A stretch of DNA of 64,000 bases from Niebla homalea. Taxonomy: Eukaryota > Ascomycota > Lecanoromycetes > Lecanorales > Ramalinaceae. Every line of letters begins with the position of its first letter. The first letter of the stretch is position 1. Both the position numbers and the translations under genes were made by a program. The stretch spans positions 248,001 to 312,000 of the forward strand of contig JAHGAU010000010.1 in assembly GCA_019925105.1 (NCBI GenBank), in the 5' to 3' direction. Positions 1 through 11,209 of this stretch are shown here, piece after piece. The notes under the pieces are model-generated. The model had not been told where the DNA came from. It saw only the letters and a list, made by a program, of their open reading frames with translations, and ran no database searches.

Positions 1-2
1 CG

Positions 3-125
3 GCGGAGTATCAGCGGTGGATGGTCGGGAGGATGCAGGAAGTATTGGAGGTGGAGGAGCCAGGGGAATCAAAGACAATCCAGTATGAGGGTGGTGGAGG
101 TGGGGGGGGGCGGGCAATTGTGTGA
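3..125 (+). CDS. Possible 3' end of a gene cut by the window edge
   Basis: Frame 3 is open from the window edge to a TGA at 123-125. The roughly 40 residues look like ordinary protein: a mixed, acidic stretch (EYQRWMVGRMQEVLEVEEPG) followed by a glycine run encoded by a G-rich tract. The other plus frames also stay open for a short way, and nothing here names a family. It could be the tail of a plus-strand gene that starts left of the window, or chance. Confidence 0.3.
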   Translation, partial: AEYQRWMVGRMQEVLEVEEPGESKTIQYEGGGGGGGRAIV

Positions 126-1043
126 ATTTGGAGAATCCGGATAGGGTGGTTGGGGTTGTGAGGGAGGTTTGTTGAAGGGGCATTCAGTGGTGTAAAAGGG
201 GGAAACTGGGGGTGTAGAAAAGGGGGAGTGAGGGTCTTTGCACATGTTCTTCCTGTTGATGGAGCACGGTGATGGGGCCACACATGCTGATGACTTTCGT
301 GGATTGGATTCGGGGCGATATATATTCTCCATCATTTTGGCTTGGGGGATGATGCCGCTCCCTTTCGCATTCCCCCATCTTTTGAAAGGCCGGATAGCAC
401 AGATCAGATGGCAAAAGGATTGAGGTGTCCGGCATGGTGTACTATACCAGTTTCCTCTGGCGGTTATATCTGAATCGATCAATCTTTTCCTTAGAGCTTC
501 GAGACCGTTTTGGCTGGTTGATGGTACTCCCAACACTCTTCTTGGGTGTGATTAGGATGAAAGGGAGAATGAGGGATAGGTCTCTGAAGAGACTAGGAGA
601 GTGACATGAGGAAGTTTCAAATACTGCACCGATGAGCTAGACGAGGGGGGGGTACACCCGGTTTGGTCTGGATGAGGAAGATGGAAGAGGCAGGCTGAGT
701 GCGCCTGCCTATCTCGTCCTGGCTCTTGTACCAAAACACCCCTCCTCGTTATCCGACTTGAAACCTCTTCCTCAATTCAACCAACTCCTTTCATCACCCC
801 GTTTATCATCAGAAAATACTACTTCTTCCCTGGCCACTTCATTCATGTGACTAGCAGCTTGTACGGATCTGGTACACCTGTTCCTGGATGACCCTTTCGC
901 CTTTATCATTAGGATCTCACGCGCGTTCAGCCTGATCATCCAGTTCTTGGTTGTCATTCATGCATACCTACGGACTCGCCGTCAAATATCTATGAAGCTG
1001 GTGGCATCTCTCACTCCTCAATTGAGAATTACATTACTTTGAA
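126..1043. other. Intergenic, upstream of the HET gene
   Basis: No convincing coding region. Short open frames on both strands are G/C-tract biased and lack family motifs. The last 100 bases are the 5' flank of the HET-domain gene. Confidence 0.5.
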
Positions 1044-3596
1044 ATGTCGATCCAAGAGCTCTCCTCGCCCCCCATTGGGCCCAAGTTACACGACCCCTTA
1101 CCAAAGGGTGACTTCATCCGGTTATTGAACCTCTGTGGAGGAGAGGGCGATCAGCCAATTACTTGTGAGATGTCTATCTATGACATCGCCGTGGCGCCGC
1201 CGTATGAAGCCATCTCTTATGTGTGGGGTGATCCTGCCGCCAGATCTCAAGGTACGTATATCTTGAACACACATTGATTTCTTGGGCAATTTTCGGAAGG
1301 GCGAAATGCTTTCTCATATGATCAACGTATCGAGACATATCCCAGCACTTTCGTATCGGTCTCGAAGAAAGTCTGACTGATAATAAAACTTTTCCAGTGA
1401 TATGCAATGGACAATTGATTGATGTTACAAACAATCTAGCGGGAGCTCTCAGGAGAGTGAGATTGGCCGACCGGGCCAGAATTGTCTGGGCTGATGCCAT
1501 CTGTATTGACCAGTCCGACAGTGCTGAGCGAGGACATCAAGTCAATCTCATGGGCATAATATATGCGCGCGCAAAAGGTGTCCTGATATGGCTAGGGGAG
1601 GATGTGCACAATGAAGCTCCCGCAGCGTTCGAGCTGATTCGGTGAGTCAATTCGGAGGCGTTCCTTCCATTTCCATCAATTCTTGCGGAATTCTGTGTTG
1701 TATCAATACTGCTGGCATCGTGATCTCCCCAATTCTATTAATGCCTTCGATATCTTTGGGGTTGCAGATTATATAACGTGATGTTGACTCTGCGATTCAA
1801 ATGTTTATATCAATGTCTTGGGAATGTGTATCTAAAGAGGCAACTCTGACTTCACTTTGTATCTAGGGAAGTATTTGTATACTTTGGAACCAAGATGACA
1901 GAATACGGCGAATTCGGCCAAATTCCTCAACCAGCGAAAACGTTGCCTTTCATGGAACTTTCCAGATGGAAGTCTATTACTTCCCTGCTTCTACAGGACT
2001 GGTTCAGGAGAGCATGGGTCCTTCAGGAAGTCGGCCTCGCCAAGAATGCCGAAGCGTTTTGGGGCTCAGCCTCAATCGAATTCAGCCAGATAATTGAAAT
2101 GCTAGTCATTAATGAGCAATTGTGTATGACGTCTGTGGACTATCATCTTACAGAATCGGGACGTCTTTTAGACGCGTACATCTTCATATGGGCTACTTTT
2201 GATAACGAAGAGTCATGGAGGACACAGTGTCTTTGCGTTCGGTCGGTCTGGAAGCACGTATCCACCAACAAAAAAAATGATGATGAATTGCTCAGTGTAC
2301 TAGTGGTAGGCTCCCGATTCGAAGCATCTGATAACAGGGATAGAATTTACGCCTTCCTTGGCCATCCTACTGCAAGAGTAGCACATAGCAGCGCTCAAAG
2401 GATTGTGGATGCCGATTATACCATAGGTCTTTCTGAGTTGTACTGGAACATTGCAGTGAAGCTCATTGACTCCGTAAGCAAATCTGCGAGGTATCTTCTC
2501 AAATACCATCGATGTCTTGCGCATTTTGTATCAATTCAAGCAGTGCTGATTCCGCATTTCTTTCGATGAAGTAAAATTCAGAGGCGTCTTCCTCGGCTTC
2601 ATCAATGTTTTTGATGCTTTGGCGTCTTGTGAAGCACTACTGATCCAGCCTTTTGATTAGACAAATTCGAGACCGAGCCTTCTCTTACTGTCTGCAGTTC
2701 AGCATTCTTCTGAGGAACAATTGAACTCAGCACTTGTCTCGTGGATTCCCCAATGGCATGCACCTGGCAAGGCCGCTGTGATCGGAGGTGTACCCGGACT
2801 GATTGACGACTACTCTGCTGGAATTTCCACAAATGCTTCGCTGCAGGCCTTTGCAGAAATTTCTTCGCAATTCCGAGATGACAAGCTCAAATCTGGGCTC
2901 CTTCGAGTCCATGGAATCAAATTCGACGAAGTATTGATAGTATCTGACAGAATGGGAGGAGAGGATGAGATAATGGCTGGAGTCAAGGAAACTGGTACTA
3001 ACGTGATGCTCTCAACTTACCCACTTGGTGCAGCATTGTCTACAATATCATCCGCTGTCGATCTGCAATGCAAGCCGAAAACAAAGGCAATTGAGGACAT
3101 AAGCCTGACACTTGTAGCTGCACCCTCACTTAACGCATGTGACGATTGGATGATAGATGCTATCACAGCCTTCGCGGCCCACTGTAACCGAATATACAAT
3201 CCAGGCTTTAATACTATGATTCAGGACAAGTTGGGGGTAGCAACACCGTGGTCAACTCAAAGTGAAGAAGCAAATGACTACCTAGTCAACCAGTATCATG
3301 GCGTTTCAGCGTTTTTTTGTTATGATAAGCGCTTTTTCATTACCAACGATGGCCGCTACGGTGTTGGACCTGCTGTTATGCGAGCTGGTGACATTTGCTG
3401 TATCCTCGTAGGAACTAGGGTACCGTTCATTCTCAGGCCGGCTACTCCGACTCCCGATCCAGGCTCGGCTTCCGATGCTGCAGAACAATACCGACTTGTT
3501 GGTGAATGCTATATCCACGGTGTGATGGAAGGAGAGATCCTGGAGAAAAGATTTGAATTCGAGCCTGACGGTTTTCGGGACATTGTACTTGTGTAA
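1044..3596 (+). CDS. HET-domain (heterokaryon incompatibility) protein
   Basis: Spliced model: 1044-1251, 1398-1641, 1867-2473, 2661-3596, giving 664 residues. Every junction keeps frame. The third intron (2474-2660) removes two in-frame stops and rebuilds the typical LLLLSAVQH segment. The N-terminal half carries the three HET blocks: AISYVWGD (about residue 55), RIVWADAICIDQ with RGHQVNLMG (about 95-120), and WFRRAWVLQEVGLAK (about 190). RDRIYAFLG follows, then the usual C-terminal GDICCILVGTRVPFILRP and YRLVGECYIHG. HET proteins trigger non-self recognition and programmed cell death after hyphal fusion, but most of the many paralogues per genome have no tested role, so allorecognition here is inferred from the domain alone. 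No NACHT or repeat domain follows, so this is the common stand-alone class. It sits alone, next to gene-poor DNA. Confidence 0.9.
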
Positions 3597-5231
3597 CAAC
3601 ATCATCTATAGGACGATCAGGAGAAACACAGCACGAACAGGATGTCAGATGATCATGCAATGTCCACCATTCACCGACACGAAAGCAATCAGTGCTATTG
3701 AGAACAATGCCACGGACAGAAGTGCGATTCCGAAGGCCAACAACGGGTTGATAAGACCGTCAGGGAATGAATGGGCTGCTCTCAATCACATCCGATCCCC
3801 CCTTCGAAAAGAAGTGCCGGCCTGCCGGCCCTCACACTGGTCCTGGAGACGCACAGCTGGGTTTTATCATCGCGCGAATTGCTTTTCAGAAAACGTGTGG
3901 TGATGGGACGAGGGATATGCTGCCCCAAGGAAGTGCTGCTCCAAGGAAATGCTGCCCCCCTTGTAAACGGGGATTGTTCTGTGGTGCCCTGCGTGGTGCA
4001 CATACAAGGGGGTCAAGGACGCACGCAGTCTCGGAGTCAGATCGTGGAAGGGGGGGTCGTCTCACAGCCGATGGATGGACGCAACATGATGGTAAGGAGG
4101 GAGGGAGGGAGGGGATACGCTGGATCGAGTGCATGGACAAAAGAAGTCTGGACGAACGTCGAAAATGGTATATGTATGTAGCTTGCGCATACCTGTTCCG
4201 ATATGACTTGGATACAGCTACGTAGTGTATATATTGTTACAGTACAGATGTCGTTTTTATCTCATATGCCGTGGCCCCCCTCCCCGCCCCGAAATCCCCC
4301 AGAAATCTAACAAGGCGTGATTTTGAATGCATCCTCGTCTCATCCCATATAGGTCGTCAAGTATATAAGTTCATATTTCCATCAGAATCATCACATGCGT
4401 TCCCGTTCCCGTTGAGGGTTCGACTTCGAGAAAGAGAAAGAAAAAAGAAAAGGCACTACCCCTTGCGAAATGGCCCTTACCTTTGCCCGTCTTCTCTGGG
4501 TCCTCTGATATTGCTTCCTTCCTCCCTTCTTCCGCTTCTTTGGGAGACATGATTCAGCTGCAGTGACGATAAGGTGATGCTCCCACCATGGTGAGTTCAA
4601 GGTTGAAAGTGGGGGGGGGGTAGGCCACATTGCTTGTTTTGTTTTTGGGCAGCTAAGTTCCCCTAAATCTCCAGGCGTGAGCTTGCATCGATGTGCATGG
4701 AAGCCGCCCAGGTCTCTGTCTCTATTCCCTTCCATGTTGAAGCCCTTTATTTATACGAATAGCTCCATCGGACCATTGAGCATGAGCCTGGGGGAGGTCA
4801 CTGCAAGCTGATCGATCCATTTTTAACCAGTGGTTCACTCCATCTTCGACTCTGTCGTACGAGCAGAATGTCTATGGAAGTGACGTTGCCGGATTGCCCG
4901 GGTGCCTGGGTAGATGGAAGCTCTCTCCCAGAAGCTGGTGTGTTGTTTCTCTACTGCTTGTGCGGTGGACCATGCTATGTCTTCCTGGCGTCTCTGTACC
5001 ATCCTGTTGACTGGGGCTTTATTGTCCGCTGTGGCTTCCTCAAATCCCTGTTTGATAAGCTCACCGTGATTCTTCTTTCATTCGATTTCTTCTGGGCATT
5101 TCCGCTTCACCTCATGTTCGCATCAACATCTGCTCGGTACCTGCCAAGGCAGTTTAACCCACTGTCTTCCACCTCGGCCTGCTCCAGTCCTGCACCAACG
5201 TTTTGATGAATTCATTGCCAGAACAGTAACC
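3597..5231. other. Intergenic, convergent gap between HET and kinase-like genes
   Basis: 1.6 kb with no gene I can support. Overlapping open frames near 3.8-4.2 kb and 4.87-5.2 kb have no family features. Simple sequence is present: an imperfect tandem of about 16 bp (TGCTGCCCCAAGGAAG-like) at about 3918-3957, a GAAAG-rich stretch at about 4427-4455, and a G tract near 4610. It probably holds the 3' UTRs of the two flanking genes. Confidence 0.5.
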
Positions 5232-8099
5232 TCAGCTACTTGCTTGGACTGTGGGCCCCTCACTCAACGCGTCCTCGACGGCTGAACTCTGCTTCGCTCC
5301 CAAATCACCCCTTTGCGCACGTTCCGAAAAGCTCAGATTCTCATTCCCGCCTATGCCAGCAAGATGCATATCCGCGATACCAGAATCCACAGGCTGTAAG
5401 TGTCTTTTGAAGTCGCCTTCATCAAGTTTACTATGTCCCTTCAGATGCTGCCAGCGGGATGTAGCGTTCGGCGTTGATTCTGCTGGGGGAGGCTCGAAAT
5501 CCAAACCCCCAAGGCCAGAATCGACATGCTCGAAGCTCCGATGAGGAGGAATAGAAGGATCAACTGCTGAGCCTGCCCAGCTGATATGTCGACTTGTATC
5601 CGCAGCTGGAGTGAGTGGGTCGAGTGTGGATGGGTGGATTAGATAGGGCTCTTCGGTGATTTCGTCCCAGCCAGGCTTGTGATGGGGATTGATTGGGATG
5701 CCGGGCGTTTCTGGGTCCGGTAGGGTTTCCGATGCTCCTCCTTCTGTCTGGCTAACCTTTTGCTTTAGGGTGGGCGAACGAGGGACAGGTGATTCGATAC
5801 CAGGTTGGCCTGCTTCAGCTTCTGTGAGCCGACCACGGCTAGGTATGGTGGTGAGAGCGGAGAGATCTTGGATGAACTGATCTCGCTGGGCAGGCTGTGA
5901 GGGGGCCAGTCTCGGAGTCTCAGGAGAGCGATGCTCTTCAGCGGGTATCGATGAGTGTTGAGCATCCACTGAGCTATGGGTTTCGCCATTGCTGTGACTG
6001 GGTAAGGCCAGAAGATTGGGAGAGGATTCATGAGGTGCGCTGTAGCGGCGTTCAGAGGACTGTGCAGTCTGAGATAGCATTTGCGTGTACTCGGTTGCAG
6101 GTGCCGCTGAAGGTGTCGAGGCCAGTTGACGTTTTGCAGTGGGTGTGTTTGCAGACTCAGATCCAATACAGTCAGGTGTACTGATCCGCTTCGGGTAGTT
6201 GACTTCGGCTCTGGACGTGCTGCCAGTCACAATGGCATTTTGTGAGGTTATGGGAGCAGGATTCAGCGTTGGTAGACCAGATTGTGCAGAAACAGCATCG
6301 AGGACCACAGAGGCGGGAAACTCTCTCAGTAGGTCTTTTGCCGCAAGTCGGTGCTTGGGATCATCTGATAGACAGATATCGATGAGATCTCGGAAGTACA
6401 AGGGGACATCTCTCGATGCCTTGGCCAGACTTAGGGGGCGTTGATGTTCTGGCTCATCGTCTTCCATTGCCAGACCCCACAACACCATGCCTAGCTGGAA
6501 CAGATCGGATTTGACTCCAATGAACATGGAGATGCGCTGTCCGCTTGCGATTATGTCGCTAATCTCTGGTGGCTCCCAACCAACGGGACATCCTCTCCGG
6601 TTGATGTCAATGATTTTGGCTTCATCCTTGCCATCGATGACGATATTGGAAAGGGTGAAGTCACCCTGGACAAAGCCGGCCTCGTGAATCTCAGACAAGC
6701 CTGTGATGATCTGTCTGGCCCATCGCTCACGGCGAATCCAGGGCAGATTATCTTGATTGTCGAAGATGATGTCAACAAGAGCGTTCTTCTCCGCATAGGC
6801 AATGAGCAGGCCTTTGACAGTCGACTCATCATCGCTCACGACAAAGCCCTGCAGCTTGATGACGCTTTCGGAGTTGGTCAGACTACTCAGAGCGTTGATC
6901 TCGTACAGGAACTCCTCAATTGCATCAGGGCCCGGTATTTCCTTCTTGATCCACGTCTCTCCTGCGACATCCACCTTGTACACGAAGCCGGACATGTGTT
7001 CCACAAAGTGAAGTTCGCTTTGCTTGTATCGTTTCACCCGATCCTCAGGTATGTGACTGATGGCTCGTAAAGGTGGATAAGGGATGATCTCATTGACATC
7101 TTCCGTCACATGGACGTGCAGTCGTTCATCCCTCGTCTCGAGCTTCAGGTTGGTAACGGTCTCGTAGAATTGAATGTCACCAAGACTCGCTCGAAGACTC
7201 TCATAGATTCTTGCCGACTTTTCTCGTTGAGACTTCATGTCCGACAGGTCGGCCTCCAGAGACTCTGGTTCAGCGTTGCGATAATCGCAAGACACCGTCA
7301 CGCGACGCCATTTCCTCGGCTCCTCGGCATATGTGATAAAGAACTTCTCGCGAGGCGACTTATCGCGGAAGTGCATCGACAGGTTCAGAATCCATTTCTG
7401 CTCCAGCTCGAGGCTAATCTCATCATCCAGAGTATTCGCCGTGCTGTACGACGCCATTGAAGCGCCATCGTCTGTATCGGTACTGGATTGAGGCTGAGGT
7501 GGAGGTGGCGGTGGTGGAGCTGGTGATGCCAGTGGGAAGTCGACTGGATGTTCGCCATCATTGGACCCAATCAAGCTAAGGTGATCTGTTGGGGCAAAAT
7601 CCTGGGTCTGGATGCGAGCATCAATGGACATGTAGGCATCGCCGTGATATCCTAGGTCTGGAGCGGAGGTCTCTCTCTTAGGCGTCTTATCTGATGACAG
7701 CCTAGGCTGAAGACTGAGGGCTCTCGAGCGGACTCTTGACAATTCCCTCTTCTGCTTGGGCGAATTCTGCACCGGCTCTAGATTCTTCCGCTGTTCCTCC
7801 TCCTGCCGTTTGAAGGTTGTCGAGCGTGGGATACCTACACCAACTCTCTTCGACGCCTTTCGAATCAAGCTGGGTCTTGCTGCGACGGACGGTGGTATCT
7901 CAGTTTTGTGGCTCCCTTGTCTGGAAGTGAGAGTACTACTGTTCTGCTCATCACGTCTCAGCTTCCTGAACCAATCCCACAGCCGCTGCTTCTGCTCGAC
8001 CTTCTGGGGACTATCCTGGGGTCCAACCCCGACTGGTGCCTCGAAATCATAGGTCATGGAGGGTGGCGTAGGCGTGCTTTTGATGGTGGACAAGGCCAT
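5232..8099 (-). CDS. Large protein with a divergent protein-kinase domain
   Basis: Single open frame of 955 residues starting at ATG 8099. The first 365 residues are mostly low complexity (basic RLWDWFRKLRRDEQ near the start, a Pro run near 200). The kinase-like domain spans about 365-590: WIKKEIPG supplies the usual lysine, EEFLYEINAL the helix-C glutamate, VQGDFTLSNIVID stands where HRDxxxxN is expected, IIDINRRG where DFG is expected, and WEPPE replaces APE. The catalytic Asp and Asn and the metal Asp are kept, but His-Arg and Phe-Gly are lost, so activity is uncertain. DVPLYFRDLIDICLSDDPKHR matches the usual C-lobe helix with its arginine. The last 350 residues are Ser/Pro-rich and disordered. 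It resembles uncharacterised fungal kinase-like proteins; the substrate is unknown. No intron is needed. Confidence 0.8.
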   Translation of the reverse strand: MALSTIKSTPTPPSMTYDFEAPVGVGPQDSPQKVEQKQRLWDWFRKLRRDEQNSSTLTSRQGSHKTEIPPSVAARPSLIRKASKRVGVGIPRSTTFKRQEEEQRKNLEPVQNSPKQKRELSRVRSRALSLQPRLSSDKTPKRETSAPDLGYHGDAYMSIDARIQTQDFAPTDHLSLIGSNDGEHPVDFPLASPAPPPPPPPQPQSSTDTDDGASMASYSTANTLDDEISLELEQKWILNLSMHFRDKSPREKFFITYAEEPRKWRRVTVSCDYRNAEPESLEADLSDMKSQREKSARIYESLRASLGDIQFYETVTNLKLETRDERLHVHVTEDVNEIIPYPPLRAISHIPEDRVKRYKQSELHFVEHMSGFVYKVDVAGETWIKKEIPGPDAIEEFLYEINALSSLTNSESVIKLQGFVVSDDESTVKGLLIAYAEKNALVDIIFDNQDNLPWIRRERWARQIITGLSEIHEAGFVQGDFTLSNIVIDGKDEAKIIDINRRGCPVGWEPPEISDIIASGQRISMFIGVKSDLFQLGMVLWGLAMEDDEPEHQRPLSLAKASRDVPLYFRDLIDICLSDDPKHRLAAKDLLREFPASVVLDAVSAQSGLPTLNPAPITSQNAIVTGSTSRAEVNYPKRISTPDCIGSESANTPTAKRQLASTPSAAPATEYTQMLSQTAQSSERRYSAPHESSPNLLALPSHSNGETHSSVDAQHSSIPAEEHRSPETPRLAPSQPAQRDQFIQDLSALTTIPSRGRLTEAEAGQPGIESPVPRSPTLKQKVSQTEGGASETLPDPETPGIPINPHHKPGWDEITEEPYLIHPSTLDPLTPAADTSRHISWAGSAVDPSIPPHRSFEHVDSGLGGLDFEPPPAESTPNATSRWQHLKGHSKLDEGDFKRHLQPVDSGIADMHLAGIGGNENLSFSERAQRGDLGAKQSSAVEDALSEGPTVQASS

Positions 8100-11000
8100 G
8101 GGTGATATTTGGCTCAGATGGAGTATAAGAGCTGGGGAGCTGAGCTCCTGATTGGATACAAGAGACGTGGCTGGTCCTTCATGCAGCTACCCTTGGCAGA
8201 CAACGGCTCTTTGTGAGCAGGAGGTGATCGGAGGTTGCAGAAGTTGCCTCGTTCATTGAAAGATGATGATTAATAGGGACCGAGATGAAGAGTATGGGAT
8301 AGCTCCAGGGTGGTTGGGTGAAGGGTCAGTCAGCTTATACTGGTACAGATATTTACAGGCAAAGTATAAAATCACAAACAATTGGATCGTAATTCGATGA
8401 CCTGAGGCCCCAACATGTCTATGAAGTGAACAATGACAAAAGCAGTGAGAATGGCAAATGATTTAATGCGCGCGCAAAATTCGTGATTCGTTGAAGTCGA
8501 TAAGAAGTAGATGTGAATTGCTGTTGTGGTACCTTTTTAGTCTCTGGCTGGGGTTTCCATTAGCGTCATCATAGCCTCTACTTGTTCGCCGACGAGGCTG
8601 CCAGTCTGGCAGTCGCCGGGAAAGTAACTAAACGGGATGGTATGGGCTAGCGGAAGAGATTCAGGGCAATGGCTGGCCCTTGTGCGTTACGTTGCAGGGC
8701 GCTGATGCAGCTGTGCCTAAAAACCATAAGGTCACTCTGCAATGGAGCTACAGGCCTACAGCTCATGTCTGCCATACCCAATCATGACTGCATCGAGTGA
8801 TACTTACAGCTGTATGGTGTCTTTGCAGAATGCAGGATCACGCTCAGTGAGGAACCTTATCCCTTTGTCTATCCATCAATCTATGCCAATATAATCATGG
8901 GATTCGCAACCGACTGGTCATCTTCGTGTTGGATAATAGATCTAATCCTGCTTGCTTGTTCTCACACCGCCACCATCCTACTTCTCCCCGAAGTCCGCGA
9001 TTCTGCAGCAGCGCATTATCGTAAATAGCCATGATTCCGCGAGAACTTTCGACTTCCGCCCTTCCGCGAGATCCCAGCCTCTGAGCCTGCAGAACCAATG
9101 CGGGTTTCTGGATCGCGTGAAGCCTCTGGCATCAGATCGAGTCGATTTCCCCAACTCTATCCTGCTTATCCGTCTCTTCCTTGCAAAGCTCAATGCCCAT
9201 CTTTTAGATTGTCAGCTTAGGCACCATTTCCATCAATCCGCCCTTCTCACCATTTTGGCACCCGTTGCCATCAGGTCTCAATCCCACACTTGTCATAACC
9301 ACAGCACGGCTGTTCAAGGCCAACGGCCTATGGCGGAAGTGTGACGGTGGTCGCATCACCTCGCGATTGACTTTCGCTCCGTCTTTGTGCGCTGTTGACG
9401 TGGCAAGCTCGCCCCCACATGTGAGGACCGCTTGCAATGGTACAAAGATCGCTTCACTCCATTGCTATTTGCTGTTTGCCACTTGACTTTTCTTCTACCT
9501 GCAACATTTCACATGGAAAAGGAGCTTGCTATCATATTAGCTTGCGTTTTGACATTGCCGTCCCGTTTGGGGGTGCAGAATACGTCTGACGCAGAAGCAC
9601 GATCGTTTCACCGAGTACCAGGATTCGAAGCGGTCCTTCGCACCGCGTGCAGCCAGGCTTTTCTTGCTGCACGTTTCTACCTGCGATGTTCGCTTGCTCG
9701 GTGTCTCGGTGCGTTGGCGTAAAAGAAGTATTCAATTAGACGTTCGTATCTGCCTCGCTGCTTTTGTGGTCCCAACGGCTCGACTATGAAAAGAAACGCG
9801 AGCTAGATGCCCGAAGGAGGCCCCTTGTCTGTCATTGCACCTTTTCACTTCAAGTGCAATTGAATTGGTAAGAGATAGGAAGACGTTGAATTGAAGCTTC
9901 GTGCACTCTCGCAACTACGCAATCGACGAAGGCGCGGCGGACCCAGCAAGCAGGGCGTCATGCAAGTTTAAATATTCGTATGCATTTCCGAGGCGTCACG
10001 AGGAGCGCTTCGCAGAAGACGAGAAATGGTTGGCCCCTGCTGAAGCTTTGCATGCTTCAACAATTGGCTCTAGACTGGGGCACTCAATGCACGAATCATG
10101 CGTCAAATCATACCGGATCTTAAGTGGGGAGAGGAATTTTCTGTGGGGTCGGTACGGAGGTGGAAAGCTTTTGATCACGAAGAGCGTCCAATGGCCCAAG
10201 AAGCTCTTGTTGCTGCTGCTGCTGCTGACTGTTTCGCCGAGCGTAGACACGAGACTTAGGACGCTCAGACCATCCAGGCTTTTTACAGTCAGCAACGCTT
10301 CCTACCTATTACTGTTGCTGACTGATCTCTCGAGACCTCATCAAAGTGATACTATTCCCAGGCTTTGTCAGATTGGGCTCTTCATGTCCGCAATTATGCC
10401 AACCCGAGCAGGCCACGATGGGCTCATGATATTAGCTATCGAGTCGATGGTTTAGGGATTAGCCTTAGCCTTTCTTAATAGCTTTGCTAAAGTCAGAATC
10501 GTGCGCTTCTGACCGCTTTTCTCGAGGGTTTCAGCTGAACTCTCTCTATGATAAGTGGAGTGTTGCTCATATCAGGAGACAGGAGCCAAAAATCTATCAC
10601 GTTCACACCTTGATGATACTGCACATCGTTCATTGTCTAGAGGTTGACCGGTGCCTCTGTGTTAGTTCGAATGTGTGGATTGGTGGACTTGCAGGGTTGT
10701 TTTCTTTCTTGTCGAAGCTTCTTCCATTTCTGGTCTTCCCATTAGTCTACCGTTCAGCATTGCTATAATACACTTCCGTAAAGCTAGGATCAAGTACCCC
10801 TGTTGTGTCAAGAAAGGCTCTGGGAGAATGCTTTGAGTTTGTCAATCACATTTACAAAAACTTCAAACGGATTTAAATACGGCCTTGTCTATTTACAGAT
10901 CCTTCATCATCTAGAGAGGAGTAATGTGCCCGCCCATTTACACCCAACACCAGATAGTGCAATGCGTTGCTCCCCGAGTTGCCATGCACCTGGGTCTCTC

Positions 11001-11209
11001 GAATTACTATGCAAGAGCCCCTTATCATGCGCAGTGATCCGTGTCAGTCACATTTTTGCTCTAAAAATGACCCTTCGATCCTAAGGTCTTTCCTACCAAT
11101 TCCCTTTCCCGGGGCGATTCACAGGCAGGAAATTTTTGCCATACCTCCTGTGCTTCCGTTTCACAGCACGCTAAGGTAAGAGCTAACATTTCTGATAGGG
11201 GAGCATTGC
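8100..11209. other. Long gene-poor interval (3.1 kb)
   Basis: Upstream flank of the kinase-like gene and downstream flank of PIM1. Open frames at 8952-9344 and 9901-10455 were read through: the second encodes a leucine run from a CTG repeat (about 10208-10228), and neither has a domain, consistent splicing or a good start context. A near B-box word on the minus strand near 9620 does not make a tRNA. It may hold a long 5' UTR, a non-coding transcript or decayed sequence. Confidence 0.45.

Noticed and set aside
3767..4225. Overlapping plus-strand frames of 136 and 152 codons
   Set aside because: Both frames are open because of G/C-rich imperfect repeats; amino-acid content is unlike protein.
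9595..9680. tRNA-like B-box word (GCTTCGAATCC) on the minus strand
   Set aside because: The bases around the loop do not form a T stem, the A-box-like word is too close, and no acceptor stem can be drawn.
9901..10455. 184-codon open frame on the plus strand
   Set aside because: Leucine run comes from a CTG repeat, no domain, no start context, no homologous look.
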